A stretch of DNA of 64,000 nucleotides, from positions 124,001-188,000 of the forward strand of contig NZ_SWKN01000008.1 of assembly GCF_005871185.1 (NCBI RefSeq), given 5' to 3'. Every line of letters begins with the position of its first letter. Position 1 is the stretch's first letter. This document shows positions 1 through 11,271 of the stretch, piece after piece. The DNA comes from Limnobacter alexandrii (GTDB lineage: Bacteria; Pseudomonadota; Gammaproteobacteria; Burkholderiales; Burkholderiaceae_B). The notes under the pieces are model-generated. The model did no database searches, was not told the DNA's origin, and saw only the letters and a program-made list of their open reading frames with translations. The position numbers were made by a program, and so were the translations under genes.

Positions 1-1106
1 TGGCTGAGCACAAAACATTTATTCAATCGTTGCCCTACATGGACCGTCTTGATTACGTGTCCATGATGTGCAACGAGCATGCATACTGCATGGCCATTGA
101 AAAGCTGTTGAATATTGAAGTACCGGTGCGTGCGCAGTACATCCGGGTCATGTTCGACGAAATCACCCGCATTCTGAATCACTTGCTGTGGTTGGGTGCG
201 CACGGCCTTGACGTGGGCGCAATGGCGGTATTTCTCTACGCCTTCCGTGAGCGTGAAGACCTGATGGACTGCTATGAAGCAGTCTCGGGTGCCCGTTTGC
301 ATGCAGCCTATTTCCGCCCCGGTGGTGTGTATCGTGATCTTCCAGATCGCATGCCCCAGTACAAGCCGTCCAAGGTGCGTTCTGCCAAGAAAGTGGACGA
401 GTTGAACAAGAACCGCCAGGGTTCTCTGCTCGATTTCATCGACGATTTCACACAGCGTTTCCCCAAGTACGTGGATGAATACGAAACCCTGTTGACGGAC
501 AACCGCATTTGGAAACAGCGTTTGGTTGGTGTGGGAGTGGTGACGCCTGAACGCGCTTTGTCCATGGGCTTTACCGGCCCCATGTTGCGTGGCTCCGGCA
601 TTGCCTGGGACCTGCGCAAGAAGCAGCCTTACGAAGTGTACGACCGTCTGGACTTCGACATTCCAGTGGGTAAGAACGGTGACTGTTACGACCGCTACTT
701 GGTGCGCGTTGAAGAAATGCGCCAGTCCAACCGAATTATCCAGCAGTGTGTGCAATGGCTGCGCGCCAACCCTGGCCCGGTGATGAGCGACAACCACAAG
801 GTGTCGCCGCCCAAGCGCGTGGACATGAAAACCAATATGGAAGAACTGATCCACCACTTCAAGCTGTTCACCGAAGGCATGCATGTGCCTGAAGGCGAAT
901 CGTATGCAGCGGTAGAGCACCCCAAAGGTGAATTCGGTATTTATCTGGTTGCCGATGGTGCAAACAAGCCTTATCGCTTGAAGATTCGGGCGCCTGGTTT
1001 TGCACACCTGCAAGGATTGGACGAAATGTCTCGCGGCCACATGCTGGCCGACGTGGTGACCATTATCGGTACCCAAGACATTGTGTTCGGTGAAATTGAT
1101 CGCTAA
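1..1106 (+). CDS. nuoD: NADH-quinone oxidoreductase subunit D (5' truncated by window)
   Basis: The 49-kDa-type subunit of the peripheral arm of respiratory complex I, which builds the quinone-binding pocket together with NuoB at the cytoplasmic face of the membrane. The frame is open from the first base (codons counted from position 3 read AEHKTF), so the start lies left of the window. About 368 residues are visible, against roughly 417 in the family. The motif [18 protein letters not shown] and the ending [10 protein letters not shown] are diagnostic. NuoD is a separate gene here and not fused to NuoC as in E. coli, which fits Betaproteobacteria. nuoE follows after 15 bases in the same direction. 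Confidence 0.97.
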   Translation, partial: AEHKTFIQSLPYMDRLDYVSMMCNEHAYCMAIEKLLNIEVPVRAQYIRVMFDEITRILNHLLWLGAHGLDVGAMAVFLYAFREREDLMDCYEAVSGARLHAAYFRPGGVYRDLPDRMPQYKPSKVRSAKKVDELNKNRQGSLLDFIDDFTQRFPKYVDEYETLLTDNRIWKQRLVGVGVVTPERALSMGFTGPMLRGSGIAWDLRKKQPYEVYDRLDFDIPVGKNGDCYDRYLVRVEEMRQSNRIIQQCVQWLRANPGPVMSDNHKVSPPKRVDMKTNMEELIHHFKLFTEGMHVPEGESYAAVEHPKGEFGIYLVADGANKPYRLKIRAPGFAHLQGLDEMSRGHMLADVVTIIGTQDIVFGEIDR

Positions 1107-1121
1107 GGATTGAATTGAATC

Positions 1122-1601
1122 ATGAAGTTGAGCGAAAACGCCTATCGTTTGATAGACAAAGAACTGACCAAGTACCCAGCCGATCAGAAAATTTCTGCGG
1201 TGATGGCTGGCCTGCGTATTGCGCAGGTGGAACTGGGCTGGTTGCCCACCGACGCCATTGAGGCGGTGGCCGAGTACCTGGAAATTCCGCCGATTGCAGC
1301 CTACGAAGTGGCCACGTTTTACAACATGTACGACACCAAGAAAGTGGGCAAGTCGAAAATTGTTGTGTGTACCAACCTGCCATGTGCATTGTCAGGCGGT
1401 ACCGATGCGGCTGAATATTTGAAGAAAAAACTGGGTATCGATTACAACGAGACCACCAAAGACGGCTTGTTCACCCTGAAAGAAGGTGAGTGCATGGGGG
1501 CTTGTGGCGATTCCCCAGTCATGTTGGTGAACAATCACCGCATGTGCAGTTTCATGAGCAACGAGAAAATCGATGCGCTGGTAGAGGAGTTGAAGTCATG
1601 A
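1122..1601 (+). CDS. nuoE: NADH-quinone oxidoreductase subunit E
   Basis: The 24-kDa-type subunit of the NADH dehydrogenase module of complex I, 159 residues, a normal length. It carries the [2Fe-2S] cluster N1a. The four cysteine ligands are visible as the pairs CTNLPC and CMGAC, in a thioredoxin-like fold. The N-terminal helical part contains [10 protein letters not shown], typical of NuoE. The stop overlaps the start of nuoF by four bases (ATGA at 1598-1601), so the two are probably translationally coupled. The product should contact NuoF, the FMN subunit. Confidence 0.97.
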   Translation: MKLSENAYRLIDKELTKYPADQKISAVMAGLRIAQVELGWLPTDAIEAVAEYLEIPPIAAYEVATFYNMYDTKKVGKSKIVVCTNLPCALSGGTDAAEYLKKKLGIDYNETTKDGLFTLKEGECMGACGDSPVMLVNNHRMCSFMSNEKIDALVEELKS

Positions 1602-2893
1602 CTTGTTTGCACGGACGACACATTAACCCGGTGATTCTGGCTGGTCTTGATGGCAGTAACTGGGACCTGAAAGGTTACGAGGCACGTGGTGGTTACAAGG
1701 CGCTGCGCAAAATCCTGACCGAAGGCATTTCTCAGGAAGACGTCATTGCCGAAGTGAAAAAATCGGGATTGCGTGGTCGTGGAGGCGCAGGCTTCCCCAC
1801 TGGTTTGAAGTGGAGTTTCATGCCTCGCCAGTTTCCTGGTCAAAAGTATTTGGCCTGTAATTCAGACGAAGGCGAACCCGGTACATTCAAAGACCGCGAT
1901 ATTTTGCGTTACAACCCACATTCCGTGATCGAAGGCATGGCGATTGCCGCCTACGCCATGGGTATCACTGTGGGTTACAACTACATTCACGGTGAAATCT
2001 GGGAAACCTACGAGCGCTTTGAAGAAGCGCTGGAGCAAGCGCGCGCTGCGGGTTACCTGGGCGACAACATCATGGGCTCCAACTTCAGTTTCCAGCTGCA
2101 TGCGCATCAGGGTTACGGTGCGTACATTTGTGGCGAAGAAACTGCGCTGATTGAGTCGATTGAAGGCAAGAAAGGCCAGCCCCGCTTCAAGCCGCCATTC
2201 CCGGCCTCTTACGGTATTTATGGCAAGCCCACCACCATCAACAACACCGAAACATTCGCTGCGGTGCCGTTCATTATCCAAAACGGTGGCGATTGGTTCC
2301 TTGAATTGGGCAAACCCAACAACGGTGGTACAAAAATTTTCTCGATTTCCGGTGACGTTGAAAAACCCGGCAATTATGAGATTCCATTGGGAACACCTTT
2401 TGCAACCCTGCTTGAAATGGCCGGTGGCATGAAGGGCGGCCGCAAGATCAAGGCCGTGATTCCCGGCGGCTCATCCATGCCTGTGTTGCCTGGCGACGTG
2501 ATGATGGCGACCGACATGGATTACGACTCGATTGCCAAGGCAGGTTCCATGCTGGGTTCCGGCGCTGTAATCGTGATGGACGAAACTCGCTGCATGGTGA
2601 AAAGCCTGTTGCGCCTGTCGTATTTCTATTACGAAGAAAGCTGCGGTCAATGTACGCCATGCCGGGAAGGTACGGGCTGGTTGTATCGAATCATCAATCG
2701 CATTGAACACGGCGAAGGTCGTCCGGAAGATCTGGACATGCTGAACTCGATTGCAGACAACATTCAGGGCCGCACGATTTGCGCGCTGGGTGATGCTGCG
2801 GCCATGCCGGTTCGCGCCTTCCTGAAACATTTCCATGAAGAATTTGAGCATCACATCACACACAAGTCGTGCATTGTGCCGGCTTACGTTTGA
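1598..2893 (+). CDS. nuoF: NADH-quinone oxidoreductase subunit F
   Basis: The 51-kDa-type subunit of complex I (431 residues), which binds NADH and FMN and passes electrons to the [4Fe-4S] cluster N3. The glycine-rich nucleotide-binding stretch [15 protein letters not shown] lies near residue 65. The cluster ligands appear as [10 protein letters not shown] near residue 350, with a fourth cysteine in TICALGD further on. The frame stays open upstream into nuoE, but the ATG at 1598 is chosen because it overlaps the nuoE stop and gives the usual family length. Expected to be cytoplasmic-facing and assembled with NuoE and NuoG. Confidence 0.97.
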   Translation: MTCLHGRHINPVILAGLDGSNWDLKGYEARGGYKALRKILTEGISQEDVIAEVKKSGLRGRGGAGFPTGLKWSFMPRQFPGQKYLACNSDEGEPGTFKDRDILRYNPHSVIEGMAIAAYAMGITVGYNYIHGEIWETYERFEEALEQARAAGYLGDNIMGSNFSFQLHAHQGYGAYICGEETALIESIEGKKGQPRFKPPFPASYGIYGKPTTINNTETFAAVPFIIQNGGDWFLELGKPNNGGTKIFSISGDVEKPGNYEIPLGTPFATLLEMAGGMKGGRKIKAVIPGGSSMPVLPGDVMMATDMDYDSIAKAGSMLGSGAVIVMDETRCMVKSLLRLSYFYYEESCGQCTPCREGTGWLYRIINRIEHGEGRPEDLDMLNSIADNIQGRTICALGDAAAMPVRAFLKHFHEEFEHHITHKSCIVPAYV

Positions 2894-2913
2894 TTCCCTG
2901 CGGGTAGATACAA

Positions 2914-5190
2914 ATGGTTGAACTAGAGATTGATGGTGTAAAAGTTGAAGTGGCCGAGGGCAGCATGCTGATGGACGCCGCTGAGAAGGCAGGCAGCTAT
3001 GTGCCTCACTTTTGCTATCACAAGAAATTGTCGATTGCGGCCAACTGCCGCATGTGCCTCGTCGATGTCGAGAAGGCGCCCAAGCCCTTGCCGGCGTGTG
3101 CCACGCCAGTGTCGCCCGGCATGATCGTGCGCACCAAAAGCGAAAAAGCGGTGAACGCCCAAAAAAGCGTGATGGAGTTTTTGCTGATCAACCACCCTTT
3201 GGATTGTCCAATTTGCGATCAAGGTGGTGAGTGCCAACTGCAGGACATCGCGGTGGGATACGGCGGCGTGTCTTCCCGCTATCAGGAAGAAAAGCGTGTG
3301 GTGTTCTTTAAGGACATCGGGCCGCTGGTTTCCGCTCAGGAAATGAGCCGCTGCATTCACTGCACACGTTGCGTGCGTTTTGGTCAAGAAGTAGCCGGCG
3401 TGATGGAATTGGGCATGGCCAATCGCGGTGAGCATTCCGAAATTCTGAGCTTTGTGGGCAATTCGGTAGACTCTGAATTGTCGGGCAACATGATTGATCT
3501 GTGCCCAGTGGGTGCGCTCACATCCAAGCCTTTCCGTTACAACGCCCGCACTTGGGAAATGGCGCGTCGCAAATCAATTGCAGCGCACGACAGCCTTGGT
3601 TCGAACGTGGTGGTCCAAGTGAAAGCCGACAAGGTCATGCGCATTGTTCCGCAAGAAAATGACAGCGTGAACGAGTGCTGGATTTCGGATCGTGATCGTT
3701 TTAGTTATGAAGGCTTGCAAGCCGCAGATCGCTTGACTGAACCAATGATCAAGAAAAATGGTCAGTGGGTAAGCAGCGATTGGCAAACAGCCTTGAATGT
3801 TGTGTTTGAAGGTTTGAAAAAAGCCCGCCGTGAATCGACTGACTTGAATGGCATTGCCATGCTGGTTTCACCGAACAGCACCTTTGAGGAAATGGCCTTG
3901 GCCAAGGCCTTGATGGCAGGCATAGGTTCAACAAGCATTGATGCCGGCCTGCGCCACAGCGCAAACTTTAACCTTGCCGGCGCAGCGCCTTGGTTGGGTG
4001 CTTCAATTCAAGAACTGGCAGATGCCGAATCCATCGTTGTGGTGGGTGCAGACCCGCGCAATGATCAGCCTTTGCTGACCCAGCGAATTCGTCAAGCCGC
4101 AAAGCAGGGCGCCCGTGTGGTGCTTGTGAATGCGGGCGGACTCGATCCCTTGATGCCCAAGGCTGTGTGGCTGAAGGCCGCGCCTTCCAAGTGGGCTGAC
4201 ACTTTGAGCCATGATGCTGTTGGCAACGCACTGAGTGCGCCCGAAGGCGGCAAGTTCATATTGATTGGCCAACAGGTGTTGATGAGCCCGTTTGCGGGTC
4301 AGGTGTTGGCCAAGGCGGCTGAATTGGCGAAGTCCACTGGTTCGACATTGGGCTTCCTGGGTGATGGTGCCAACTGGGTTGGGTCGTTCGTGGCTGGTGT
4401 TCAAGCCAGCGCGCATGGTGGCAAGAACGCCCAAGCCATGCTGGAAGGCAAGGCCAAGGCAGCCATTGTTTTTGGTGCCGAACCCGATCTGGACAGTGTT
4501 CAAGGTCAGAAAATTGTACGTGGCCTGATTGATGCTGAATTTGTGGTGCAAGCCTGCGCATTCGTAGGCAATGCCAAGCAGTACGCCGATGTATTGCTTC
4601 CGATTGCGCCCAGCACTGAAACTTCGGGTACGTTCATCAACATCGCGGGCACTGCGCAAACATTCAAGGCAGCGGTTCGTCCCTTGGGTGAAACACGCCC
4701 AGGCTGGAAGGTGCTGCGTGTACTGGGCAACTTGCTGGGGTTGGATGGTTTCGAGTTCAACAGTTCCGATGAAGTTCTCAAGGCATTCTTGCCAACCGAT
4801 CTTTCCTCCGTCTTGAGCAATTCCGTTCCAGACCAGGCAGTGGCGGGTGTGGCTTTGACTGGCCAACTCGAACTGGCTGCCTTTGCGCCAATTTATGACA
4901 CCGATGCACTCGTTCGCCGGGCAGACTCACTGCGTAAAACCAAAGCAGCCAAACCAGCCTTGGCTCAAATCAGTGTGAAAACTGCTGAATCATTGGGCAT
5001 TAAAAGCGGTGACAACATCCAATTGACTGACTCTGAGGGCGGCACGCTGCGGGCCGCAGTTCTAGTGAATAAAACAATTGCTGAAAACACAGTGTTGGTG
5101 CCCATGGGACGCGCTGATTCTCAAAGCCTGCGCACCGTGTTTGGTGGCGTTGCGCTTGAAGCTGCGGTAGCCAGCGAGGTGCAGGCATGA
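2914..5190 (+). CDS. nuoG: NADH-quinone oxidoreductase subunit G
   Basis: The 75-kDa-type subunit of complex I, 758 residues. The N-terminal ferredoxin domain holds the N1b [2Fe-2S] ligands C34, C45, C48 and C62. The N5 site is seen in [14 protein letters not shown] and the N4 site in [13 protein letters not shown]. The rest is a molybdopterin-oxidoreductase-like domain with no sign of molybdenum binding. The extra cluster N7 known from E. coli is not supported: where its CxxCxxxC ligands would lie, the sequence reads [10 protein letters not shown], and only a single later cysteine (NECWISD) remains. The stop overlaps the nuoH start by four bases. Confidence 0.97.
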   Translation: MVELEIDGVKVEVAEGSMLMDAAEKAGSYVPHFCYHKKLSIAANCRMCLVDVEKAPKPLPACATPVSPGMIVRTKSEKAVNAQKSVMEFLLINHPLDCPICDQGGECQLQDIAVGYGGVSSRYQEEKRVVFFKDIGPLVSAQEMSRCIHCTRCVRFGQEVAGVMELGMANRGEHSEILSFVGNSVDSELSGNMIDLCPVGALTSKPFRYNARTWEMARRKSIAAHDSLGSNVVVQVKADKVMRIVPQENDSVNECWISDRDRFSYEGLQAADRLTEPMIKKNGQWVSSDWQTALNVVFEGLKKARRESTDLNGIAMLVSPNSTFEEMALAKALMAGIGSTSIDAGLRHSANFNLAGAAPWLGASIQELADAESIVVVGADPRNDQPLLTQRIRQAAKQGARVVLVNAGGLDPLMPKAVWLKAAPSKWADTLSHDAVGNALSAPEGGKFILIGQQVLMSPFAGQVLAKAAELAKSTGSTLGFLGDGANWVGSFVAGVQASAHGGKNAQAMLEGKAKAAIVFGAEPDLDSVQGQKIVRGLIDAEFVVQACAFVGNAKQYADVLLPIAPSTETSGTFINIAGTAQTFKAAVRPLGETRPGWKVLRVLGNLLGLDGFEFNSSDEVLKAFLPTDLSSVLSNSVPDQAVAGVALTGQLELAAFAPIYDTDALVRRADSLRKTKAAKPALAQISVKTAESLGIKSGDNIQLTDSEGGTLRAAVLVNKTIAENTVLVPMGRADSQSLRTVFGGVALEAAVASEVQA

Positions 5191-6254
5191 GCTCGCCAGT
5201 TGACATGATCACTGCCTTTGGATCCGACTTGCTCGGCCCAGCTTGGGTGCCTGTGTGGACGCTGATTAAAATCCTGTGCATTACCTTGCCTCTCTTGGGG
5301 CTGGTAGCCTACCTCACTTATTGGGAACGCAAAATGATTGGTCGCATGCACATTCGCATGGGTCCAAGTTATGTGGGTCCCATGGGTTTGCTGCAACCGA
5401 TTGCTGATGCGGTCAAGATGATGTTCAAGGAAATCATCGTGCCGATGAATGCCAACAAAGGCTTGTTCATCATCGCGCCGATCATGACCATCATGCCGGC
5501 CCTGGCCGCATGGGCAGTTATTCCTTTTGGCCCGGAAACTGTTTTGGCCAATGTGAACGCAGGCTTGTTGTACCTCATGGCGATTACTTCGCTTGAGGTG
5601 TACGGCGTCATCATTGCGGGCTGGGCATCGAACTCCAAGTACGCCTTCCTGGCTGCCATGCGTGCTTCTGCACAAATGGTGTCCTATGAATTGGCCATTG
5701 GCTTCGTGTTGGTGACTGTGTTGTTGGTGGCCGGTAGCCTGAACATGACAGACATCGTCATGACACAAACCACGGGCCAGTTTGCTGACATGGGGTTGAA
5801 CTTCCTGTCCTGGAACTGGTTGCCCTTGTTGCCACTGTTGGTGATCTACATGATTTCAGCTGTGGCCGAAACCAACCGCCACCCCTTTGACGTGGTGGAA
5901 GGCGAATCGGAAATCGTAGCCGGTCACATGGTTGAGTATTCAGGCATGACCTTCGCCGTTTTCTTCCTGGCTGAATACGCCAACATGATTTTGCTGTCCT
6001 GTCTGGCTGCAATCATGTTCTTCGGTGGCTGGGACGCACCCGTTGCATTCCTCAGCTTTATTCCGGGCTGGATCTGGCTGGGCATCAAAACCTTCCTGCT
6101 GGTGTCCATGTTCATCTGGTTCCGCGCGTCATTCCCGCGCTACCGCTATGACCAAATTATGCGTTTGGGCTGGAAAGTGTTCATTCCGCTGACCCTGGTG
6201 TGGCTGGTGGTGGTTGCCGCCTGGATGCAGACTCCCTGGAACATCTGGAATTAA
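5187..6254 (+). CDS. nuoH: NADH-quinone oxidoreductase subunit H
   Basis: Integral membrane subunit of complex I (355 residues) that joins the peripheral arm to the proton-pumping arm and contributes to the quinone chamber. The conserved [16 protein letters not shown] segment near residue 45 and the acidic loop [16 protein letters not shown] near residue 230 are both present. About eight hydrophobic helices can be read. The ATG lies inside the nuoG stop region (ATGA overlap), which points to coupled translation. Confidence 0.97.
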   Translation: MSSPVDMITAFGSDLLGPAWVPVWTLIKILCITLPLLGLVAYLTYWERKMIGRMHIRMGPSYVGPMGLLQPIADAVKMMFKEIIVPMNANKGLFIIAPIMTIMPALAAWAVIPFGPETVLANVNAGLLYLMAITSLEVYGVIIAGWASNSKYAFLAAMRASAQMVSYELAIGFVLVTVLLVAGSLNMTDIVMTQTTGQFADMGLNFLSWNWLPLLPLLVIYMISAVAETNRHPFDVVEGESEIVAGHMVEYSGMTFAVFFLAEYANMILLSCLAAIMFFGGWDAPVAFLSFIPGWIWLGIKTFLLVSMFIWFRASFPRYRYDQIMRLGWKVFIPLTLVWLVVVAAWMQTPWNIWN

Positions 6255-6267
6255 TTGAGAGCGAACC

Positions 6268-6759
6268 ATGTTTCAAGTTGTTAAAGAATTTTTGAACAGT
6301 TTGTTGTTGCGTGAAATGCTCAAGGGCATGGCATTGACGATGGGCTACATGTTCACCCAGCCGATCACGGTGTTGTATCCCATGGAGAAAACACCAATGT
6401 CGCCGCGCTTTCGTGGCTTGCATGCCCTGCGTCGCTATGAAAACGGCGAAGAGCGTTGTATTGCCTGCAAATTGTGTGAAGCGGTATGCCCGGCCTTGGC
6501 GATTACGATTGAATCGGAACAGCGCGAGGATGGCACACGCCGAACCAGCCGTTACGACATTGATTTGACCAAGTGTATTTTCTGCGGCTTCTGTGAAGAA
6601 TCGTGCCCGGTGGATTCGATTGTTGAAACCCACATTCATGAGTACCACGGTGAGAAGCGCGGTGATTTGTATTTCACCAAAGAAATGCTGCTGGCTGTGG
6701 GCGATCGCTATGAGGCTGAGATTGCAGCCAATCGCGAAGCCGATGCGGCCTACCGTTAA
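6268..6759 (+). CDS. nuoI: NADH-quinone oxidoreductase subunit I
   Basis: Complex I subunit of 163 residues with two [4Fe-4S] clusters, N6a and N6b, on the electron path to NuoB. The two ferredoxin-type motifs are [13 protein letters not shown] and [15 protein letters not shown]. The N-terminal stretch with [15 protein letters not shown] is the amphipathic membrane anchor usual in the family. It sits 13 bases after nuoH. Confidence 0.97.
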   Translation: MFQVVKEFLNSLLLREMLKGMALTMGYMFTQPITVLYPMEKTPMSPRFRGLHALRRYENGEERCIACKLCEAVCPALAITIESEQREDGTRRTSRYDIDLTKCIFCGFCEESCPVDSIVETHIHEYHGEKRGDLYFTKEMLLAVGDRYEAEIAANREADAAYR

Positions 6760-6789
6760 ACCGATACAAAACTTAGAAGATTAAATGCA

Positions 6790-7422
6790 ATGGATGCAAT
6801 AACCGGTTTCTTTTATGTGTTCGCCGCCATTTTGGTGTTTGCTGCGGTGCGCGTAATCACTGCCAGCAATGCTGTGCATGCGGCTTTGTACCTCGTGCTC
6901 TCTTTCTTTTCAGCCTCTGCACTGTGGATGTTGTTGGAAGCCGAGTTCCTGGCCATTTCACTGGTGCTGGTGTACGTGGGCGCAGTCATGGTGTTGTTCC
7001 TCTTCGTCGTCATGATGGTTGATGTGAACATGGACAAAGTGCGCGCGGGTTTCTGGAAGAACCTGCCAGTGGCTGCAATTGTTGGTTCACTGATCGCCTT
7101 CCAAATGTCGGTGATGTTGTTGCGTGGTTTCTGGGATCCCAATCTGGAAACACCAGAGCAGGCTGCCAACAACACTGAAGCTTTGGGCAAGTTGCTGTAC
7201 ACCGAGTATTTGTATCCGTTTGAAGTGGCTGCCTTGATTTTGCTGGTTGCGATGGTTGCTGCGATTGCACTTACGTTGCGCAAGCGCAAAGACACGAAAG
7301 GTCAGGTGCCTTCAGACCAGGTTCGCGTGAAGTCCACAGACCGCGTGAAGTTGGTGAGTATGCCTGCTGACCTGGACCGCAAACAAACCAAGAGCGACAC
7401 CAATAGCGGTCGCCAAGCCTAA
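6790..7422 (+). CDS. nuoJ: NADH-quinone oxidoreductase subunit J
   Basis: Membrane subunit of the proton-pumping arm of complex I, 210 residues with about five transmembrane helices. The stretch EFLAISLVLVYVGAVMVLFLFVVMM (third helix region, near residues 57-80) is the NuoJ hallmark carrying the pi-bulge and conserved acidic residues. The last 40 or so residues are hydrophilic and rich in lysine and arginine, a cytoplasmic tail that varies among species. The chosen ATG begins MDAITGFFYVF; an ATG five bases upstream is out of frame. Confidence 0.96.
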   Translation: MDAITGFFYVFAAILVFAAVRVITASNAVHAALYLVLSFFSASALWMLLEAEFLAISLVLVYVGAVMVLFLFVVMMVDVNMDKVRAGFWKNLPVAAIVGSLIAFQMSVMLLRGFWDPNLETPEQAANNTEALGKLLYTEYLYPFEVAALILLVAMVAAIALTLRKRKDTKGQVPSDQVRVKSTDRVKLVSMPADLDRKQTKSDTNSGRQA

Positions 7423-7438
7423 CCGGGAATAGACAACA

Positions 7439-7744
7439 ATGATTTCACTATCTCATTACCTCGTGCTGGGCGCGATTTTGTTCTCGATCAGCGTGATAGG
7501 CATTTTTTTGAACCGCAAGAACCTGATCGTGATTTTGATGGCCATTGAACTGATGCTTCTGGCCGTGAACATGAACTTTGTTGCGTTTTCTCACTTCCTG
7601 GGCGATTTGTCCGGGCAGTTGTTCGTTTTCTTCATTCTCACAGTGGCTGCTGCCGAGTCCGCAATTGGTTTGGCAATTTTGGTGGTCCTTTTCCGTAACA
7701 TGAATTCAATCAACGTCGAAGACCTCGACCAGCTAAAGGGGTAA
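7439..7744 (+). CDS. nuoK: NADH-quinone oxidoreductase subunit K
   Basis: Small membrane subunit of complex I (101 residues, three transmembrane helices), related to the MrpC antiporter subunit. The second helix carries the conserved glutamate in [12 protein letters not shown] and the third the glutamate in [12 protein letters not shown], both thought to be on the proton path. It sits 16 bases after nuoJ and 7 bases before nuoL, so it is cotranscribed. Confidence 0.97.
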   Translation: MISLSHYLVLGAILFSISVIGIFLNRKNLIVILMAIELMLLAVNMNFVAFSHFLGDLSGQLFVFFILTVAAAESAIGLAILVVLFRNMNSINVEDLDQLKG

Positions 7745-7751
7745 CAAGCGA

Positions 7752-9737
7752 ATGAATCCCTTGTATTTGATCGTTCCGTTCGCACCGCTGGTTGGCGCAA
7801 TTCTCGCCGGTTTTTTCGGAAAGCAAATTGGTAGAGCCGGTGCCCATACAGTGACCATCGCGGGTGTGGCCATTTCCTTAATTGCCTCCATCATGGTGTT
7901 CATGGATGTGATGGAAGGCAACACGTTCAACGGCACCCTGTATGAGTGGGCTGCGGTGGGCACTTTGGTGTTCGAGGTTGGTTTCCTGATTGACACACTG
8001 ACCGCCACCATGATGCTGGTGGTCACCAGCGTTTCATTGATGGTGCACATTTACACCATTGGCTACATGGAAGAAGACGATGGCTATCAGCGCTTCTTTT
8101 CCTACATTTCGCTGTTTACATTCTCGATGCTGATGCTCGTGATGAGCAACAACTTCCTTCAGCTGTTTTTCGGCTGGGAAGCCGTGGGTTTGGTGTCCTA
8201 TTTGCTGATCGGTTTCTGGTACAAAAAGCAAAGTGCGATTTATGCCAACTTGAAAGCGTTTTTGGTCAACCGTGTGGGTGACTTCGGTTTCATCTTGGGT
8301 ATCGGCTTGGTCATGGCAGCCACTGGTTCTATGAACTACGCCGAGGTGTTTGCGCAGGCTGACAGCCTGGTGGGTCAGACCATGCCTGGGACTGATTGGC
8401 CTTTGCTGGCGGTTGCTTGTATTTGCCTGTTCATTGGTGCCATGGGTAAATCAGCGCAGTTTCCCTTGCATGTTTGGCTGCCCGATTCCATGGAAGGCCC
8501 GACACCAATTTCTGCGCTGATTCACGCGGCCACCATGGTGACCGCCGGTATTTTCATGGTCAGCCGCATGTCGCCGCTGTTTGAACTCAGCGACATCGCC
8601 TTGAACTTTGTGTTGGTCATCGGTTCGATTACGGCCTTGTTCATGGGCTTCCTGGGCATTATTCAAAACGACATCAAACGCGTGGTTGCTTATTCAACCT
8701 TGTCGCAGTTGGGTTACATGACTGTGGCACTGGGTGTGTCTGCTTACCCAGTCGCTATTTTCCACCTGATGACCCACGCATTTTTCAAAGCGTTGCTGTT
8801 CCTCGGCGCAGGTTCCGTGATCATCGGCATGCATCACAATCAGGACATTCGCCACATGGGCGGTCTGTGGAAATACATGCCGATTACCTGGCTGACTTCT
8901 TTGTTGGGTTCGCTGGCACTGATCGGTACGCCATTCTTTTCAGGTTTTTACTCGAAAGACAGCATCATTGAAGCTGTGCACTTCAGCAACTTGCCCGCTG
9001 CAGATTTCGCTTACTTCGCCGTGGTGGCTGGAGTATTCATTACCGCGTTTTACAGCTTCCGGATGTATTTCCTGGTGTTCCACGGCAAAGAACGTTTCCA
9101 TGACATTCAACACCATGATGACCACGGCGACGATGATCATCATGCGCACCATGGCCCTGTGCAGCCGCACGAGTCACGTTGGGTAGTTACATTGCCTTTG
9201 ATTTTGTTGGCGATCCCCTCAGTCATCATTGGTTATATCGCGGTTGAGCCCATGTTGCACGGCACCTTCTTCGAAGGCGTGATCACGGTCAATCCCGAAC
9301 ATGGGGCAATGGCTGGACTGAGCAGTATTTTCCACGGTGCTGCCGCCATGGGTGTGCATTCCTTGCAAACTGCGCCGTTCTGGCTGGCCTTGGCTGGTGT
9401 GGTTGCCGCTGCTGTGTGCTACCTGTGGGTGCCTGCAATTCCTGCCGCCTTTATGAAGGCGTTGAAGCCAGTGCACACTTTGCTGGACAACAAGTACTAC
9501 ATGGACAAATTCAACGAAGTGGTGTTTGCAGGCGGTGCGCGCGGCTTGGGTGAGGCACTTTGGAAGTTTGGTGACCGCATGTTGATTGATGGTTTGTTGG
9601 TCAATGGCAGCGCGAAGCTGGTGGGCTTGATCTCAGGTGTGGTTCGATTCGCGCAAAGCGGTTTCATTTACCACTATGCGTTCGCGATGATCCTTGGCGT
9701 GTTGGCCATGATCATTACTTTCATCACACTCAAATAA
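7752..9737 (+). CDS. nuoL: NADH-quinone oxidoreductase subunit L
   Basis: The largest antiporter-like proton-pumping subunit of complex I, 661 residues with some 16 transmembrane helices and the long lateral amphipathic helix at the C-terminal end. The core motif region FFGWEAVGLVSYLLIGFW, the lysine in GAMGKSAQFPLHVWLPD and the EGPTPISALIHAATMV segment are all present. Unusual is a very polar loop at residues 450-473 (nt 9099-9170), with nine histidines and six aspartates in 24 residues, just before a transmembrane helix. NuoL loops here vary in length between species, so this is probably neutral, though it could bind metal. Confidence 0.97.
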   Translation: MNPLYLIVPFAPLVGAILAGFFGKQIGRAGAHTVTIAGVAISLIASIMVFMDVMEGNTFNGTLYEWAAVGTLVFEVGFLIDTLTATMMLVVTSVSLMVHIYTIGYMEEDDGYQRFFSYISLFTFSMLMLVMSNNFLQLFFGWEAVGLVSYLLIGFWYKKQSAIYANLKAFLVNRVGDFGFILGIGLVMAATGSMNYAEVFAQADSLVGQTMPGTDWPLLAVACICLFIGAMGKSAQFPLHVWLPDSMEGPTPISALIHAATMVTAGIFMVSRMSPLFELSDIALNFVLVIGSITALFMGFLGIIQNDIKRVVAYSTLSQLGYMTVALGVSAYPVAIFHLMTHAFFKALLFLGAGSVIIGMHHNQDIRHMGGLWKYMPITWLTSLLGSLALIGTPFFSGFYSKDSIIEAVHFSNLPAADFAYFAVVAGVFITAFYSFRMYFLVFHGKERFHDIQHHDDHGDDDHHAHHGPVQPHESRWVVTLPLILLAIPSVIIGYIAVEPMLHGTFFEGVITVNPEHGAMAGLSSIFHGAAAMGVHSLQTAPFWLALAGVVAAAVCYLWVPAIPAAFMKALKPVHTLLDNKYYMDKFNEVVFAGGARGLGEALWKFGDRMLIDGLLVNGSAKLVGLISGVVRFAQSGFIYHYAFAMILGVLAMIITFITLK

Positions 9738-9776
9738 ACAGGGCGGAACTTCGGTTCTTACGATTGGAAAATATCA

Positions 9777-11258
9777 ATGTCTAACAATATTCCTTATCTA
9801 AGTTTGGCGATCTGGCTGCCAATCGCCTTTGGTGTTCTGATCATGGCCTTGGGCAATGACAAGAATGCGGGCGCTGTGCGTGGAGCGTCCTTGATCGCGG
9901 CGCTGATCAGCTTCGCCGTCACGCTGCCTTTGTATTTTGGTTTTGATACAAGCACCGCTCAATTGCAGTTCGTCGAAAACATGCCCTGGATTGAAGCCTT
10001 CGGCGCATCCTACGGTTTGGGCGTAGACGGCTTGTCAGTCTGGTTCGTTATCCTGACCGCGCTGATCACCATTTTCGTGGTGGTTGCTGCCTGGGAAGTG
10101 ATCACTGAGAAAGTAGCGCAATACATGGCGGCTTTCCTGATCCTTTCTGGCTTGATGGTGGGCGTATTCACTGCCACCGACGGTTTGCTGTTTTACGTAT
10201 TTTTCGAGGCCACCCTGATCCCGATGTACATCATCGTGGGTGTGTGGGGCGGCCCGAATCGCATCTACGCCGCATTCAAGTTCTTCCTGTACACCTTGCT
10301 GGGTTCTTTGCTCACCTTGGTTGCAATCATCTATTTGCAATTTCAGTCAGGTACCTTCGAGATCGCGGCATGGCACAAACTGCCGCTGGGCATGACCGAG
10401 CAAATATTGATATTCGTCGCATTCCTCATGGCGTTTGCGGTGAAGGTGCCCATGTGGCCAGTGCACACTTGGTTGCCTGATGCGCACGTTGAAGCCCCCA
10501 CGGGCGGTTCTGTGGTGCTGGCTGCCATCATGTTGAAATTGGGTGCTTATGGCTTCCTGCGTTTCAGCCTGCCGATTGCGCCAGATGCGAGTCAGGAACT
10601 GGCCGGTTTCATGATTACCTTGTCACTGATTGCGGTGGTGTACATCGGTGTAGTGGCCTTGGTTCAGAAAGACATGAAAAAACTGGTGGCGTATTCATCG
10701 ATTGCGCACATGGGTTTCGTCACACTCGGTTTCTTCATGTTCCAGGATTTGGCAGTGCAGGGCGCCATCATCCAGATGATTTCGCATGGTTTCGTATCAG
10801 GCGCGATGTTCATTTGTATCGGTGTGCTTTACGACCGAGTCCACAGCCGTGAAATTGCCGCCTACGGCGGTGTGGTCAACACCATGCCAAAGTTTGCTGC
10901 TTTCTTCCTGCTCTTCGCAATGGCCAATGCCGGTTTGCCTGCCACCAGTGGTTTCGTCGGTGAATTCATGGTGATTCTTGGCGCGGTGAAGTACAACTTC
11001 TGGATCGGTTTGTTGGCTGCAACAACCCTGATTTTTGGTGCAGCTTATTCGCTGTGGATGTACAAGCGGGTTGTGTTTGGCGAGGTGGCCAACGATGACG
11101 TGAAAGAGTTGACCGATGTGAACACCCGCGAATTCATGATGCTGGGTGCCTTGGCAGTTCTGGTGATGGCCATGGGCCTGTACCCCAAACCCTTTACTGA
11201 TGTGTTGCAGGTGTCTGTCGATGCCTTGTTGCAACATGTGGTTCAGTCCAAGCTTTAA
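9777..11258 (+). CDS. nuoM: NADH-quinone oxidoreductase subunit M
   Basis: Antiporter-like membrane subunit of complex I, 493 residues with about 14 helices. Conserved residues of the pumping channel are visible: the glutamate in YVFFEATLIPMY (near residue 143) and the lysine in FAVKVPMWPVHTWLPDAHVEAP (near residue 223). The family segment HMGFVTLGFF follows. It sits 39 bases after nuoL and 13 bases before the start of nuoN. Confidence 0.97.
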   Translation: MSNNIPYLSLAIWLPIAFGVLIMALGNDKNAGAVRGASLIAALISFAVTLPLYFGFDTSTAQLQFVENMPWIEAFGASYGLGVDGLSVWFVILTALITIFVVVAAWEVITEKVAQYMAAFLILSGLMVGVFTATDGLLFYVFFEATLIPMYIIVGVWGGPNRIYAAFKFFLYTLLGSLLTLVAIIYLQFQSGTFEIAAWHKLPLGMTEQILIFVAFLMAFAVKVPMWPVHTWLPDAHVEAPTGGSVVLAAIMLKLGAYGFLRFSLPIAPDASQELAGFMITLSLIAVVYIGVVALVQKDMKKLVAYSSIAHMGFVTLGFFMFQDLAVQGAIIQMISHGFVSGAMFICIGVLYDRVHSREIAAYGGVVNTMPKFAAFFLLFAMANAGLPATSGFVGEFMVILGAVKYNFWIGLLAATTLIFGAAYSLWMYKRVVFGEVANDDVKELTDVNTREFMMLGALAVLVMAMGLYPKPFTDVLQVSVDALLQHVVQSKL

Positions 11259-11271
11259 TTGAGGAATGTTC

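Noticed and set aside
4003-4866. A 287-codon minus-strand frame within nuoG
   Set aside because: Shadow of nuoG with no signal of its own.
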